Source: Labrys sp. WJW
Lineage (GTDB): Bacteria > Pseudomonadota > Alphaproteobacteria > Rhizobiales > Labraceae
Assembly: GCF_001676615.1 (NCBI RefSeq)
Contig: NZ_LYXZ01000033.1
Span: 1 to 64,000 of the forward strand
Reading direction: 5' to 3'
Length of the DNA stretch: 64,000 bases
Shown here: piece after piece, positions 21,590 through 29,914 of the stretch
Layout of the letters: every line of letters starts with the position of its first letter
How positions within the stretch are numbered: the first letter of the stretch is position 1
The notes under the pieces: model-generated
Databases searched by the model: none
What the model was told of the DNA's origin: nothing
The model's input: the letters and a program-made list of their open reading frames with translations, nothing else
Program-made: the position numbers and the translations under genes

Positions 21590-22650
21590 AGATCGGCATA
21601 TTTGTCGAAATTCTTGGCATCGACCACGAAGGGACGCAGCGTGGCGACACTGTTCTCGCCGAGGGCGATCTGGCCGAGGCGGCCGGCGGTGACCAGGCTG
21701 CCAGTACCGGTGGTCATGGTGTTCCTGGCCAGCGCCGCGGCAATCTGCATGGCGGCATAGCCGATATCCACCGGATTGGCGGTTGCGAAATACTCCACCG
21801 CCTTGGCCGACATGGCGGCCTTCAGCGTGGCCGGACGGCCGAAGCCGGTAACGAAGACCTTGCCGGCAAGGCCCCTGTCCGAGACGCATTGTGCCGCCCC
21901 CACCAGCGCCGCCGGGCTGAAGACCAGCAGGCCCTTGAGGTTGGGGCGTTGCCTCAGCACGAAGTCAGCGGCGGCATAGCCGGCCTTTTCATTGTCATTG
22001 TCATAGAGCGTGTCGGCAAGCTTGAGCTTGCCATAGGCCGGCTTGAGCCATTGCTGCATGGTCTCCGAAACCAGCCCCTGCCCATCCGCGCCAGTGCGCG
22101 CACCGGCCAGGATGGCGACGTCACCGCCATCCTTGGCATCGTCGGCCAGCATCTGAAGGAAGGTCTCCGCTTTGCCGCGACTGCTGACGGGATCGACATG
22201 GGCCGTACGCGAATTGGCCGGCAAGGCCTGCTCGAAGGAAACTACCTTGATGCCGCGGATCATGGCGCGCTTGCACAGCGGCGCCAGCAGGCCGGCATCA
22301 ACAGGGCTGATCAGGATGGCATCGACTTTCTGCTTCACGAAGCCGTTGATGAAGAGAGCCTGTTCGCGCACCTGACGCTTTTCCGGCGCCGCCACGGCCA
22401 TGTCGAGCGTGCCGATCTGCGTCGCGGCCTCCTGGGCCCCGTCGGTGCAGGCCTTGTAGAAGGGATCATCCTTGACCGGCACGATCACCCCGACGCGCAA
22501 CCTGCCCTCGGTCACCGGCAAGATCGGCGTCGGATCGGCCTTGGGCTTGGGTTTCGGACTGGGGGCCGACAAAGCTGATGACGACATGCCGACAAGCCCC
22601 AAGCCCCCCAGCAGCGTGACGATCTGGCGGCGGTTGAAGGTATCGGTCAT
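21586..22650 (-). CDS. Second periplasmic sugar-binding protein (ribose/rhamnose type)
   Basis: 354 residues, peripl_BP_4 family. A twin-arginine-like signal (NRRQIVTLLGGLGLVG) is followed by a lysine/proline-rich stretch and the mature fold beginning LRVGVIVPVKDDPFYKACTD. Late segments RPATLKAAMSAKAVEYFATA and FVVDAKNFDKYADL parallel the RhaS-like protein nearby. ATG 22650 chosen at the signal peptide; an upstream open frame is not coding in character. It has no dedicated ATPase or permease, so it may share the RhaTPQ machinery or feed the adjacent FGGY kinase pathway. Confidence 0.85.
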   Translation of the reverse strand: MTDTFNRRQIVTLLGGLGLVGMSSSALSAPSPKPKPKADPTPILPVTEGRLRVGVIVPVKDDPFYKACTDGAQEAATQIGTLDMAVAAPEKRQVREQALFINGFVKQKVDAILISPVDAGLLAPLCKRAMIRGIKVVSFEQALPANSRTAHVDPVSSRGKAETFLQMLADDAKDGGDVAILAGARTGADGQGLVSETMQQWLKPAYGKLKLADTLYDNDNEKAGYAAADFVLRQRPNLKGLLVFSPAALVGAAQCVSDRGLAGKVFVTGFGRPATLKAAMSAKAVEYFATANPVDIGYAAMQIAAALARNTMTTGTGSLVTAGRLGQIALGENSVATLRPFVVDAKNFDKYADL

Positions 22651-22786
22651 GGGAACTCCGTCCGGGATGGTGCAAAAACGGCAAGTAACGCCGCGAGTTC
22701 GGCCGAACAGCCGGACAGGCAGCGAGAGCGGCCGAATCACGGCCGCGCCCATCTCATCACATGCCATGATCTTTGCAATCACGGCG

Positions 22787-22796
22787 TTAGCGCTAA
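22787..22796. promoter_or_regulatory. Perfect 10-bp palindrome upstream of the second binding-protein gene
   Basis: TTAGCGCTAA is a perfect palindrome with a CG-containing centre like LacI-family operators. It lies about 140 bp before the binding-protein start and 12 bp after the upstream kinase stop. It differs from the 14-bp operators by the LacI gene at 25.9 kb, so another regulator would be needed. Short enough to occur by chance. Confidence 0.3.
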
Positions 22797-22807
22797 ATCG
22801 CGTTGCT

Positions 22808-24424
22808 TCAGGCCATCAACTCGCGGGCCTGCCGCCCCGCGGCCTGCAAAACTTCATAAACCCTGAACTTCTTCTCGTGGAAGGCACGGATCTCACCTTG
22901 ACCGGGCGCGTAGGTGGCGCCGAGCGCGGACATGCCGCTCATCGCCTCGCCCAACGTGGGATAGGCCTTGCCGGCCACGGCGCCGAGCATGGCCGCACCG
23001 AGCAGGACCGGCTCCGGTGTCTCGGCGACCGCGACCTCGATGCCGGTGGCGTCGGCGATGATCTGGCGCACCAGCGGGCTCTGGGCCGCGCCGCCCGAGA
23101 TGATGATCTGCTGGAGCACGATGCCCTTGGCCGCCATGGCCTCGACGATCTGCCGCGCGCCATAGGCCAGACCGCACAGCCCGGCGACATAGAGCCTGAC
23201 CAAGCTGTCGAGATCGTCTTCGAGGTCCAGCCCCGCGATTACAGCCCGGGCATCGGGGTCGGCATGGGGCGCCCGATTGCCGAGAAATTCGGGCACGACG
23301 TGAATGCTGCGCGCCAGGGTAGCATCGCCGGCGAGATTGGCCTGCGCCTCCAGCCAGGCCAGCAGGGGGCGCCCGGCGGTCTCTGCCCGCTCCACGGCCT
23401 GGGCGTAGGCGGGATGCAGAGTGAGGAGATGGTCGAGCGCCGCGCCGGCTGCCGATTGCCCACCCTCGTTCAGCCAGAGGCCAGGCACCATCGCCGAGAA
23501 ATAGGGGCCCCACACGCCCGGCACGAAGGCGGCCTCGCGCGTGCTCGCCATGGTGCAGGCCGAGGTGCCGAAGACATAGGCGAGGCGCGCCGTCACGTCG
23601 GCACCCTCGCCGTCCCTGCCGGCCGCGCCGACGGTGCCGATGCCGCCGGCATGCGCATCGATCAGGGAGGCGCCGACGGGAATGCCCGCCGTCAGGCCGA
23701 GATCGGCGGCAGCGGCCTCGGTCAGGCCGGAACCGAGCGGCGAACCGACATCCACGATGGTGTCGCCGATGCGGGCAAAGCCTTCATCGGCGAGCGCGCC
23801 GAGGCCGATCTTGTGGAAATAGCCGGCGTCCCAGCGCTTCTCATGCGCGAGATAGGTCCATTTGCAGGTGACGGTGCAGACCGAGCGCGACAGTGAGCCC
23901 GTGGCGCGCCAGCTCAGATAATCGGGCAGGTCGAAGAAAAAACCGGCCGAGGCGAAGATCTCCGGCTTGTGTTCCCTCAGCCAGAGCAGCTTGGGTGTCT
24001 CCATCTCCGGCGAGATCACGCCGCCGACATAACGCAGCACCTCTTCGCCGGTCTCGTTGATGCGCCGGGTCTGGTCGAGCGAACGATGGTCCATCCACAC
24101 GATCACGTTGCGATTGGGATCTTCCGACGGGCCGACCGAAAGTGGCTCGCCCTGCTTGCCCACGACCACCAGCGAGCATGTCGCATCGAAGCCGATGCCG
24201 GCGATGGCGCCGGGCTGGACCGCAGCCTCGGCCAGTGCTGCCTTCGTGGCCGTGCAGACCGCCTGCCAGATGTTCTCGGAGGATTGCTCGACGATGTCGC
24301 CCGGCTCGTGCCAGATGGTGATCGCCTGCTTGGCCGACCCGACCAGCTCGCCCTTGGCGTCGAACACGCCGGCCCGGGCCGAGCCCGTGCCGACATCGAC
24401 ACCGATGAAATAGTGATCGCCCAT
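22808..24424 (-). CDS. FGGY-family pentulose kinase (D-ribulokinase-like)
   Basis: 538 residues, longer than xylulokinases and matching the FGGY ribulokinase-like subfamily. The N terminus has FIGVDVGTGSARAGVFDAKG; then come IAGIGFDATCSLVVV, VWMDHRSLDQTRRIN and, in the C-terminal domain, VFGTSACTMA and IIISGGAAQSPLVRQIIADA. It phosphorylates a ketopentose or related keto sugar with ATP. It differs clearly from the RhaK-like kinase, so the locus handles two kinase substrates or two steps. It probably shares a transcript with the downstream binding-protein gene, although 157 bp lie between them. Confidence 0.85.
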   Translation of the reverse strand: MGDHYFIGVDVGTGSARAGVFDAKGELVGSAKQAITIWHEPGDIVEQSSENIWQAVCTATKAALAEAAVQPGAIAGIGFDATCSLVVVGKQGEPLSVGPSEDPNRNVIVWMDHRSLDQTRRINETGEEVLRYVGGVISPEMETPKLLWLREHKPEIFASAGFFFDLPDYLSWRATGSLSRSVCTVTCKWTYLAHEKRWDAGYFHKIGLGALADEGFARIGDTIVDVGSPLGSGLTEAAAADLGLTAGIPVGASLIDAHAGGIGTVGAAGRDGEGADVTARLAYVFGTSACTMASTREAAFVPGVWGPYFSAMVPGLWLNEGGQSAAGAALDHLLTLHPAYAQAVERAETAGRPLLAWLEAQANLAGDATLARSIHVVPEFLGNRAPHADPDARAVIAGLDLEDDLDSLVRLYVAGLCGLAYGARQIVEAMAAKGIVLQQIIISGGAAQSPLVRQIIADATGIEVAVAETPEPVLLGAAMLGAVAGKAYPTLGEAMSGMSALGATYAPGQGEIRAFHEKKFRVYEVLQAAGRQARELMA

Positions 24425-24455
24425 CTCGCGGTTCGCTCCCGGATATGTTGCAGCC

Positions 24456-24540
24456 TTCCGCTGCTCTGAGCCTTCAGCTTAAAGGGGCGCCCCGGCTTGG
24501 CAACCTCGATTGGCAGGCAGAGCTGATACGAATTTCACCG
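24456..24540. repeat. Direct repeat copy A bracketing the LacI/dioxygenase/MHS cassette
   Basis: 85 bp beginning TTCCGCTGCTCTGAG and ending GAATTTCACCG. It matches copy B at 28481-28563 in the same orientation at all but about eight positions plus a 2-base gap, including an identical 20-base run CGGCTTGGCAACCTCGATTG. It lies just upstream of the FGGY kinase start. Confidence 0.85.
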
Positions 24541-24568
24541 GCGCAATCGCCTTTCGGGCGGAACACTA

Positions 24569-24644
24569 AAGCGCTTTCTAGAAAAGCTGATAGATTTTTC
24601 GATTAAGAAAACGCATCAAAACAATGCGTTAGAGAGAAAGTGCG
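24569..24644. repeat. Rhizobial-type palindromic repeat
   Basis: The stretch starts AAAGCGCTTTCTAGAAAAGC, includes TTCGATTAAGAAAACGC and ends with AGAGAGAAAGTGCG; ACGCATCAAAACAATGCGTT forms a small hairpin. It is AT-richer than its surroundings and resembles the elements near 21.5 and 43.9 kb. It lies between direct repeat A and lacI. Confidence 0.55.
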
Positions 24645-24734
24645 AATGCATGGTCGCGAACGCTCGCCACAGGCGATTGCCTTTCGATCAACGAAGAGCG
24701 CTCCCACCGCGCTGCCGGCGTTTGGCAACCACCG

Positions 24735-25763
24735 CTACGCCGAACTGCGGCGCACCACCTCAAAACCGATATCGACGATCCCCACGGGAACCGTCTCTTT
24801 GCGTATGCGCGCCAGTACCAATTCGCCGGCGCGCGTTCCAATGTCACGCCCAGCGATGCGTATCGTCGTGAGATCAAGGCCACTCGGCTGGGCGATCGCG
24901 AAATCGCCGAAGCCGGCGACGGCGAGCGCTTGCGGTGTCTCGATGCCCCGCCGCTGTGCGGCCAGCAGCACACCGGCAGCGATGGCATCAAGCGAGCAAA
25001 ACACGGCATCCGTATCGGGAAAACGGGCCAGCAGTTCATCAAGGAGCGCCGGACCGCTTTCCATGCCGGCGACCACAGCCGCTACGGCAATTTCGCGCGG
25101 CGCTATGCCCAGAGCCGCCAGTGCCGTGCGATAGCCCTCGCGCCGCTGCAGGCCGCGCCGATCCTTCTCGTCACCGGGACCGATGAAACCGATGCGTCGA
25201 TAACCATAGCCGTGCAGCGCCATCGTCATCGCGCGACCAGCAGCCGGATTGTCGAAGCCGACCGCCATGTCGACCGGTTCTGCCGGCAGTTCCCAGGTCT
25301 CGACGACGGGCACGCCGGCCGTGCTCAGCAAGCGGCGCGCACGGGGCGTATGCAGCGTGCCGGTCAACACGACTCCATCAGGACGGCGGCCGAGGATCGC
25401 ACGCAGCAAACGCTCCTCGTCGGTCGCCGAATAATCCGACGAGCCGAGCAGAATGGAAAAACCAGCCGCTTCGACGCACCGTGTGAGGCCGGCAATGGTC
25501 TGTGAGAAGATCGCGTTCTCGAACGTCGAGACCACCGCGGCGATCAATCCGCTCCGCCGTGCAGCAAGACTGCCGGCCAGGAGGTCTGGCACATAGTCCA
25601 ATTCGGCCATCGCCGCTTCGATGCGAGCCCGCGTTGCCACGGCAACAAGCTCGGGCGTGCGCAGCGCGCGCGACACGGTCATCTGCGAAACGCCAGCGCG
25701 TTCCGCCACATCGTCCATGCGGAGCCGGCGGTCTGTTTTGGGCTGTGATCTGGGGGCTGCCAT
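24735..25763 (-). CDS. LacI-family transcriptional repressor
   Basis: 342 residues: a LacI helix-turn-helix at about 16-40 (MDDVAERAGVSQMTVSRALR), then a periplasmic-binding-protein-like effector domain (RSGLIAAVVSTFENAIFSQT; RRIGFIGPGDEKDRRGLQRR; VAGFGDFAIAQPSGLDLTTI) of the GntR/gluconate-repressor type. It is divergent from the dioxygenase and MHS genes, and three contiguous operator-like palindromes lie in the shared promoter region, so it almost certainly represses that operon. The inducer is unknown. Confidence 0.93.
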   Translation of the reverse strand: MAAPRSQPKTDRRLRMDDVAERAGVSQMTVSRALRTPELVAVATRARIEAAMAELDYVPDLLAGSLAARRSGLIAAVVSTFENAIFSQTIAGLTRCVEAAGFSILLGSSDYSATDEERLLRAILGRRPDGVVLTGTLHTPRARRLLSTAGVPVVETWELPAEPVDMAVGFDNPAAGRAMTMALHGYGYRRIGFIGPGDEKDRRGLQRREGYRTALAALGIAPREIAVAAVVAGMESGPALLDELLARFPDTDAVFCSLDAIAAGVLLAAQRRGIETPQALAVAGFGDFAIAQPSGLDLTTIRIAGRDIGTRAGELVLARIRKETVPVGIVDIGFEVVRRSSA

Positions 25764-25868
25764 GCGCCTTTATTCACTTCATCCGGTTCGGCGCATCGTC
25801 GCGCAAAAGGCCGACTTCGCCTCGTATTATTTTTTTCCGCACAACTCAATGCACTTGACTCCAGATCA

Positions 25869-25910
25869 TGTTATCGCAAACATGTTTGCGCAATCATGTT
25901 TACGCAAACA
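25869..25910. promoter_or_regulatory. Three contiguous 14-bp LacI-type operators
   Basis: TGTTATCGCAAACA (25869-25882), TGTTTGCGCAATCA (25883-25896) and TGTTTACGCAAACA (25897-25910) follow one another with no gap. Each is a near-palindrome of the form TGTTTNCGNAAACA with the central CG that LacI-family repressors intercalate at. The array lies 47 bp before the dioxygenase start and about 105 bp from the lacI start. Confidence 0.8.
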
Positions 25911-25956
25911 GACATTCGCCGTTCAAGCAAGAAACGCCATGTCTGAAGGAGGAAAA

Positions 25957-26877
25957 ATGCTCAGTGAAGCCCAGATCCAGGCTTATCACGACGATGGCTA
26001 CATCCTTGTCGAGGATGTCGTCACGGGTAAGGAACTCGAAGAACTGCGACGTTTGACCTACGAAAAGATCGATCAATCGCGGGCCGTATCAGCAAGCGAC
26101 GAGGTATTCGACCTCGACGACGGGCACTCGAAAGACAACCCGAAGTTGACGCGCATCAAGATGCCGCACATTCAGATGCCTGCGTTCTGGGACGTGTTGA
26201 AATCCAGCAAATTCCGCTCGGTGCTGGAAGCCCTTCTTGGTCCGGCCGTGCGCTTGCAGACTTCGAAGCTCAATACGAAGGCACCCGGCGGCGGGGCCGC
26301 CGTCGAATGGCACCAGGACTGGGCGTTCTATCCGCACACCAATGATGACGTGCTTGCGATCGGCCTCATGCTTGAGGACGTCGAGGAGGAAAGCGGTCCG
26401 CTGCTCGTCATACCGGGCACGCATAAGGGGCCGGTGCTCAGCCACTTCGTCAACGGCGTATTCGCCGGCGCGATCGATCCAGGCGATCCGCTGTTCGAGA
26501 AGGACAAGATCGTCACGCTGACCGGCAAGGCCGGCTCGATGACGGTACATCATTGCCGCACATTGCACGGGTCTGCGCCGAACGTGTCGAACCGGGCGCG
26601 TCTCATCTGTTTCTATGAGATGTGCGCGGCAGATGCCTGGCCACTTGCGGGTGGCGCGGGCGCCTTCCTCAACATGAACCAGCGCCAAGTCTATGACACG
26701 GTACAAAGCCGGATCATCTTCGGCGAGCAGACGATGCGCCCGCGCCTGAAAGACGTGCCGGTGCTCCTGCCGTTGCCGCCGGCGCCGGACGCGACCTCGA
26801 TCTTCAAGACACAAAAGAGCGCGGGCGCGGTCAGCGCCTTCGCCAAGGCCGATCAGAAGGCCGGGCACGCGGCCTAG
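25957..26877 (+). CDS. Phytanoyl-CoA dioxygenase (PhyH)-family Fe(II)/2-oxoglutarate oxygenase
   Basis: 306 residues. The metal triad is visible as His119-x-Asp121 (VEWHQDWAFYPHTND) and His204 (HHCRTLHGSAPN), with Arg213 (NRARLICFYE) placed to bind 2-oxoglutarate. Such enzymes hydroxylate a C-H bond with O2 and 2-oxoglutarate; the substrate is unknown. ATG 25957 is set by AAGGAGGAAAA directly before it; the frame is open upstream but there consists of the operator region. It is followed after 92 bp by an MHS-type transporter, so the pair probably imports and oxidises one compound under LacI control. Confidence 0.9.
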   Translation: MLSEAQIQAYHDDGYILVEDVVTGKELEELRRLTYEKIDQSRAVSASDEVFDLDDGHSKDNPKLTRIKMPHIQMPAFWDVLKSSKFRSVLEALLGPAVRLQTSKLNTKAPGGGAAVEWHQDWAFYPHTNDDVLAIGLMLEDVEEESGPLLVIPGTHKGPVLSHFVNGVFAGAIDPGDPLFEKDKIVTLTGKAGSMTVHHCRTLHGSAPNVSNRARLICFYEMCAADAWPLAGGAGAFLNMNQRQVYDTVQSRIIFGEQTMRPRLKDVPVLLPLPPAPDATSIFKTQKSAGAVSAFAKADQKAGHAA

Positions 26878-26969
26878 CCGCGCCGCTTGCGAGCGCGCAA
26901 AGCGCAGCCGGCGTCCAACGAGGCGCCGGTCATTCGATACAAAACAAATGCCTCCGGGGAGGATCCTCT

Positions 26970-28307
26970 ATGCCAAAAGCTGCGATGGAAATGCATCCAC
27001 GCAAGGTCATCGTCGCGTCTTGCGTCGGTTCTGCACTCGAATGGTACGACTTCTTCATCTATGCGACGGCCGCCGGTCTCGTGTTCGGCAAGCTGTTTTT
27101 TGCTGATTTCGGCGGTAAGGGCACGTTGATTGCCCTCGCAACGTTCGGCGTCGGCTTCATCGCTCGCCCTTTCGGCGGCCTGTTCTTCGGCTATCTCGGC
27201 GACCGCATCGGCCGAAAGCCGGTGCTGCTGATCACCTTGATGATGGTTGGCATCGGCACAGTTCTCATCGGCCTGTTACCGACTTACGACCAGATCGGTA
27301 TCTGGGCGCCAATCCTGCTCGTCGCGATGCGCCTGATGCAGGGTTTCGGCGCGGGTGCCGAATATACGGGCGCCGTTATCCTGCTCGCCGAGTATGCGCC
27401 AACCGGCAAGCGTGGCTTTTGGTGCTCATTTGCGCCCGCCGGAGTCGGCCTCGGAATGATGTTGGCATCGAGCGCCTTCTGGCTCGTCTCGCAATTGCCG
27501 CAAGAACAATTCATGGACTGGGGCTGGCGCCTGCCATTCCTGGCCAGCATCGTCATCATCGCGTTCGGTTTGTTCGTGCGCTACCGTATCGATGAAACAC
27601 CGGTGTTCGAGACGATTGCCGCCGAGCCGGAAAAGAAATCGAAAAATCCGATCGTCGAGTCCCTGACCAAGCAACCGCGCAACTTCTTCGTCGTTCTCGG
27701 CGCGCGTCTTGCCGAGAACGGCTTTGGCTATTTATTCCCGGTATTCGGGCTTAGCTACGCGGTGAACACGCTCGAGTTCCCCAAGGATCAATCATTGTTC
27801 GTGCTGATGACCAGCTATGTCGTGCAGGTAGCTTGCGTGATCGGCTTCGCCGCGCTGTCGGATCGCATCGGCCGACGGCCGGTCTACATCGCCGGCGCGT
27901 TGTTTGGATGTCTCATCGCGTTCCCGTTTTTCTGGCTTCTCGAGTCGAAATCGTTCCTGGCTTCGATCGCCGCGTTCTGGCTGGCGCAGATAGCGGTCGG
28001 TATGATGTTCGGCGTACAGGCTGCATATTTCTCCGAACTTTTCGGGCCGGCGCGCCGCTTCTCGGGTTTCGCTTTCGCGCGCGAGCTCGGGTCGCTTCTC
28101 GCCGGCGGCCCAGCACCCGCATTGGCGACCTTGATGGTGTCGTGGGCTTCAGGCTCATCGTGGCCGGTAGCGCTCTATTCTATCTTCCTCGGCCTCTGCA
28201 CGGCCTATGCCGTATGGATGGGTCCGGAAACCTATCGCGACGATATCGCAGTCGACCAACTCGAGAGCGACGCCACAACTCTGCGGGCGCGGGCGCAAGT
28301 AGCGTAG
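26970..28307 (+). CDS. MFS transporter of the metabolite:H+ symporter (MHS) family
   Basis: 445 residues, twelve hydrophobic segments. The N terminus VASCVGSALEWYDFFIYATA and the loop GYLGDRIGRKPVLLITLMMV are hallmarks of the ShiA/KgtP/ProP-like MHS family, which imports organic acids or similar compounds with protons. A second half-loop LSDRIGRRPVYIAG is present. ATG 26970 is preceded by GGGGAGG. It is second in the LacI-controlled operon. Codon choice here and in the dioxygenase looks less GC-biased than in flanking genes (for example TTA and TTG leucines), supporting later acquisition. Confidence 0.9.
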   Translation: MPKAAMEMHPRKVIVASCVGSALEWYDFFIYATAAGLVFGKLFFADFGGKGTLIALATFGVGFIARPFGGLFFGYLGDRIGRKPVLLITLMMVGIGTVLIGLLPTYDQIGIWAPILLVAMRLMQGFGAGAEYTGAVILLAEYAPTGKRGFWCSFAPAGVGLGMMLASSAFWLVSQLPQEQFMDWGWRLPFLASIVIIAFGLFVRYRIDETPVFETIAAEPEKKSKNPIVESLTKQPRNFFVVLGARLAENGFGYLFPVFGLSYAVNTLEFPKDQSLFVLMTSYVVQVACVIGFAALSDRIGRRPVYIAGALFGCLIAFPFFWLLESKSFLASIAAFWLAQIAVGMMFGVQAAYFSELFGPARRFSGFAFARELGSLLAGGPAPALATLMVSWASGSSWPVALYSIFLGLCTAYAVWMGPETYRDDIAVDQLESDATTLRARAQVA

Positions 28308-28621
28308 CGAGGAATAGGAACGAGAAGAATGACAAAGGTCCGGGTTCGCAAGCGCGAACTCGGCATTGCCGGCCTCGTTGTGATCGGGCGCCGGAGGAGG
28401 CCTCGTCTGCACGTGGTGCTTGGCCATGCGGTTGAGGTCGCCATTGCCGTCATGCCCCTTTTCTTTCCGATGCCGCGGCATTCCGCTGCCCTGAGCCTTC
28501 CGCGTAAAGGGCCCCCGGCTTGGCAACCTCGATTGGTGGGCGGGGCTGATAAGAATTTCACCGGGCAGGCCCATCGAATGCCGGGTTCGGCTAGGGTTTT
28601 CCACCACGCTCGGCCCGCATC
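28308..28621. other. Intergenic stretch holding direct repeat B; otherwise unassigned
   Basis: Bases 28308-28480 have no convincing gene on either strand, although short frames exist; the sequence may be debris from the insertion of the cassette. Copy B of the ~85-bp direct repeat occupies 28481-28563. The remaining 58 bp reach the stop codon of the leftward MFS gene. Confidence 0.6.
28481..28563. repeat. Direct repeat copy B
   Basis: 83 bp, the partner of 24456-24540 in the same orientation, beginning TTCCGCTGCCCTGAG and ending GAATTTCACCG. It is about 88% identical by hand alignment. Together the copies bracket lacI, the dioxygenase gene and the MHS gene. Confidence 0.85.
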
Positions 28622-29821
28622 TCAGGGGGCGGCGGCTGGCTCGAGACGCCGCCGGCGCCAACCCAGCCACAAAATGGCCAGCCCGGCGATCGCCATCCAG
28701 GGCAGCAGCAGCAGGTTGAGCGTCTGCCAGCCGAAAGCCTGCAGCAGGCCTCCGGCGCTGAAGGAACAGACGAGCCCCACGACGAAGATGGTCATGTCGT
28801 TCGTTGCCTGTGCACGCCCCTTCTCCGCCACCGTATAGGTGGCGGTCAGCAGGGTCGTGCCGCCGATATAGAGAAAGTTCCAGCCCATGCCGAGCAGCAC
28901 GAGCGCCGAGGCAAAGGAGCCGAACGAGACACCGCTCAACGTCATCAGGACATGGCCGGCGAGCAGGACGACGCCGGCCAGCATGATACGCAGCACACCG
29001 AAACGCGCGATCAGCGAACCCGTGAAGAAGGATGGCAGGAACATGCCGAGGACGTGAAGCTGAATAACCATCGCGGCGACGGAAAGATCATGGTGGTGAT
29101 GAACCATCGCAAGCGGCGTCGCCGTCATCGCCAGGATCATGACGCCGTAGCCGGTCGCCGCGCCGAACAGGGCGACGAGATAGGCCGGCTGCGAAACGAT
29201 GGTCCGCCACGGCCGGCCGGCGGCCGTCTTGCCGGCCTCCACCGTCGCAGCGGGGATATGCAGGCCGAGAAGCACGCCGGCACCGGCCATGGAGACCAGC
29301 GTCAGCAGCAGGAAGGAACCGACATAATGCGGTTCCAGCAGAGGCGCACCAAGAGGGCCGAGCGTGGGGCCGCCGAGCGCGGCGACGATGCCGCCGGCGA
29401 GCACCAGCGAGATCGCGCGCGGCCGGAAGGCCTCGTCCGCGATCTCGCCGGCCGCGAAACGGTAGAATTGCGCGAAAGCCTGGTAGACGCCAACGAGGAA
29501 AGTGCCCAGCGACAACAGCGGGAGCATGCCGAGCCAGAGGCCGGCCGCCGCCGCCAAGCCCCCCGCCGCGCCGAGGAGCGCTCCGGCGGTAAAGCCGGCC
29601 CGCCGTCCGACCCGCGTCATCCACATCGATGCTGGAAAGGTCGTCAGCGCCGTCCCGAGGAACATGGCCGCAATCGGCATGGTCGCCCATTCCGGGCGGG
29701 TGGCGATCTGCGCGCCGGCAAGGCCTCCGACCGTCATCACGAGGACGGAGGCGGTCTGAAACAATGCTTGGGCCGCGGCAAGCAGGAGAACCTGCCGATG
29801 CATGGGGAGGCCGGACGACAC
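28622..29821 (-). CDS. MFS transporter associated with an ArsR-rhodanese regulator
   Basis: 399 residues with about twelve hydrophobic segments and a basic C-terminal tail (GWRRRRLEP). The first loop has TRVGRRAGFTAGALLGAAGG and a His cluster VHHHHDLS lies near residue 230. The start is a GTG at 29821, preceded by GAGAGGAA at good spacing; ATG 29803 is an alternative. It is divergent from an ArsR-family regulator with a C-terminal rhodanese domain. That pairing recurs in proteobacteria and suggests efflux or uptake linked to sulfur, arsenic or reactive sulfur stress; the substrate is unknown. Confidence 0.85.
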   Translation of the reverse strand: MSSGLPMHRQVLLLAAAQALFQTASVLVMTVGGLAGAQIATRPEWATMPIAAMFLGTALTTFPASMWMTRVGRRAGFTAGALLGAAGGLAAAAGLWLGMLPLLSLGTFLVGVYQAFAQFYRFAAGEIADEAFRPRAISLVLAGGIVAALGGPTLGPLGAPLLEPHYVGSFLLLTLVSMAGAGVLLGLHIPAATVEAGKTAAGRPWRTIVSQPAYLVALFGAATGYGVMILAMTATPLAMVHHHHDLSVAAMVIQLHVLGMFLPSFFTGSLIARFGVLRIMLAGVVLLAGHVLMTLSGVSFGSFASALVLLGMGWNFLYIGGTTLLTATYTVAEKGRAQATNDMTIFVVGLVCSFSAGGLLQAFGWQTLNLLLLPWMAIAGLAILWLGWRRRRLEPAAAP

Positions 29822-29868
29822 GGGCGAGTTCCTCTCGATCGGCAACCGGAACGGGCTAAAAATCAACT

Positions 29869-29888
29869 ATTCAACTAATTGCTTGAAT
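29869..29888. promoter_or_regulatory. Candidate ArsR operator between the MFS and ArsR-rhodanese genes
   Basis: ATTCAA-N8-TTGAAT is a perfect 6-bp inverted repeat with an 8-bp spacer in the AT-rich divergent promoter. ArsR/SmtB operators are commonly AT-rich inverted repeats of this spacing. It lies 26 bp upstream of the regulator start and 47 bp upstream of the transporter start. Confidence 0.55.
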
Positions 29889-29914
29889 TCTTGTCTGATG
29901 TTAGAATTCTGTCA

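Noticed and set aside
24456..24540. Repeat A as a phage or integron attachment site
   Set aside because: No integrase, no tRNA gene and no att-like core next to either copy; only the direct repeat itself can be supported.
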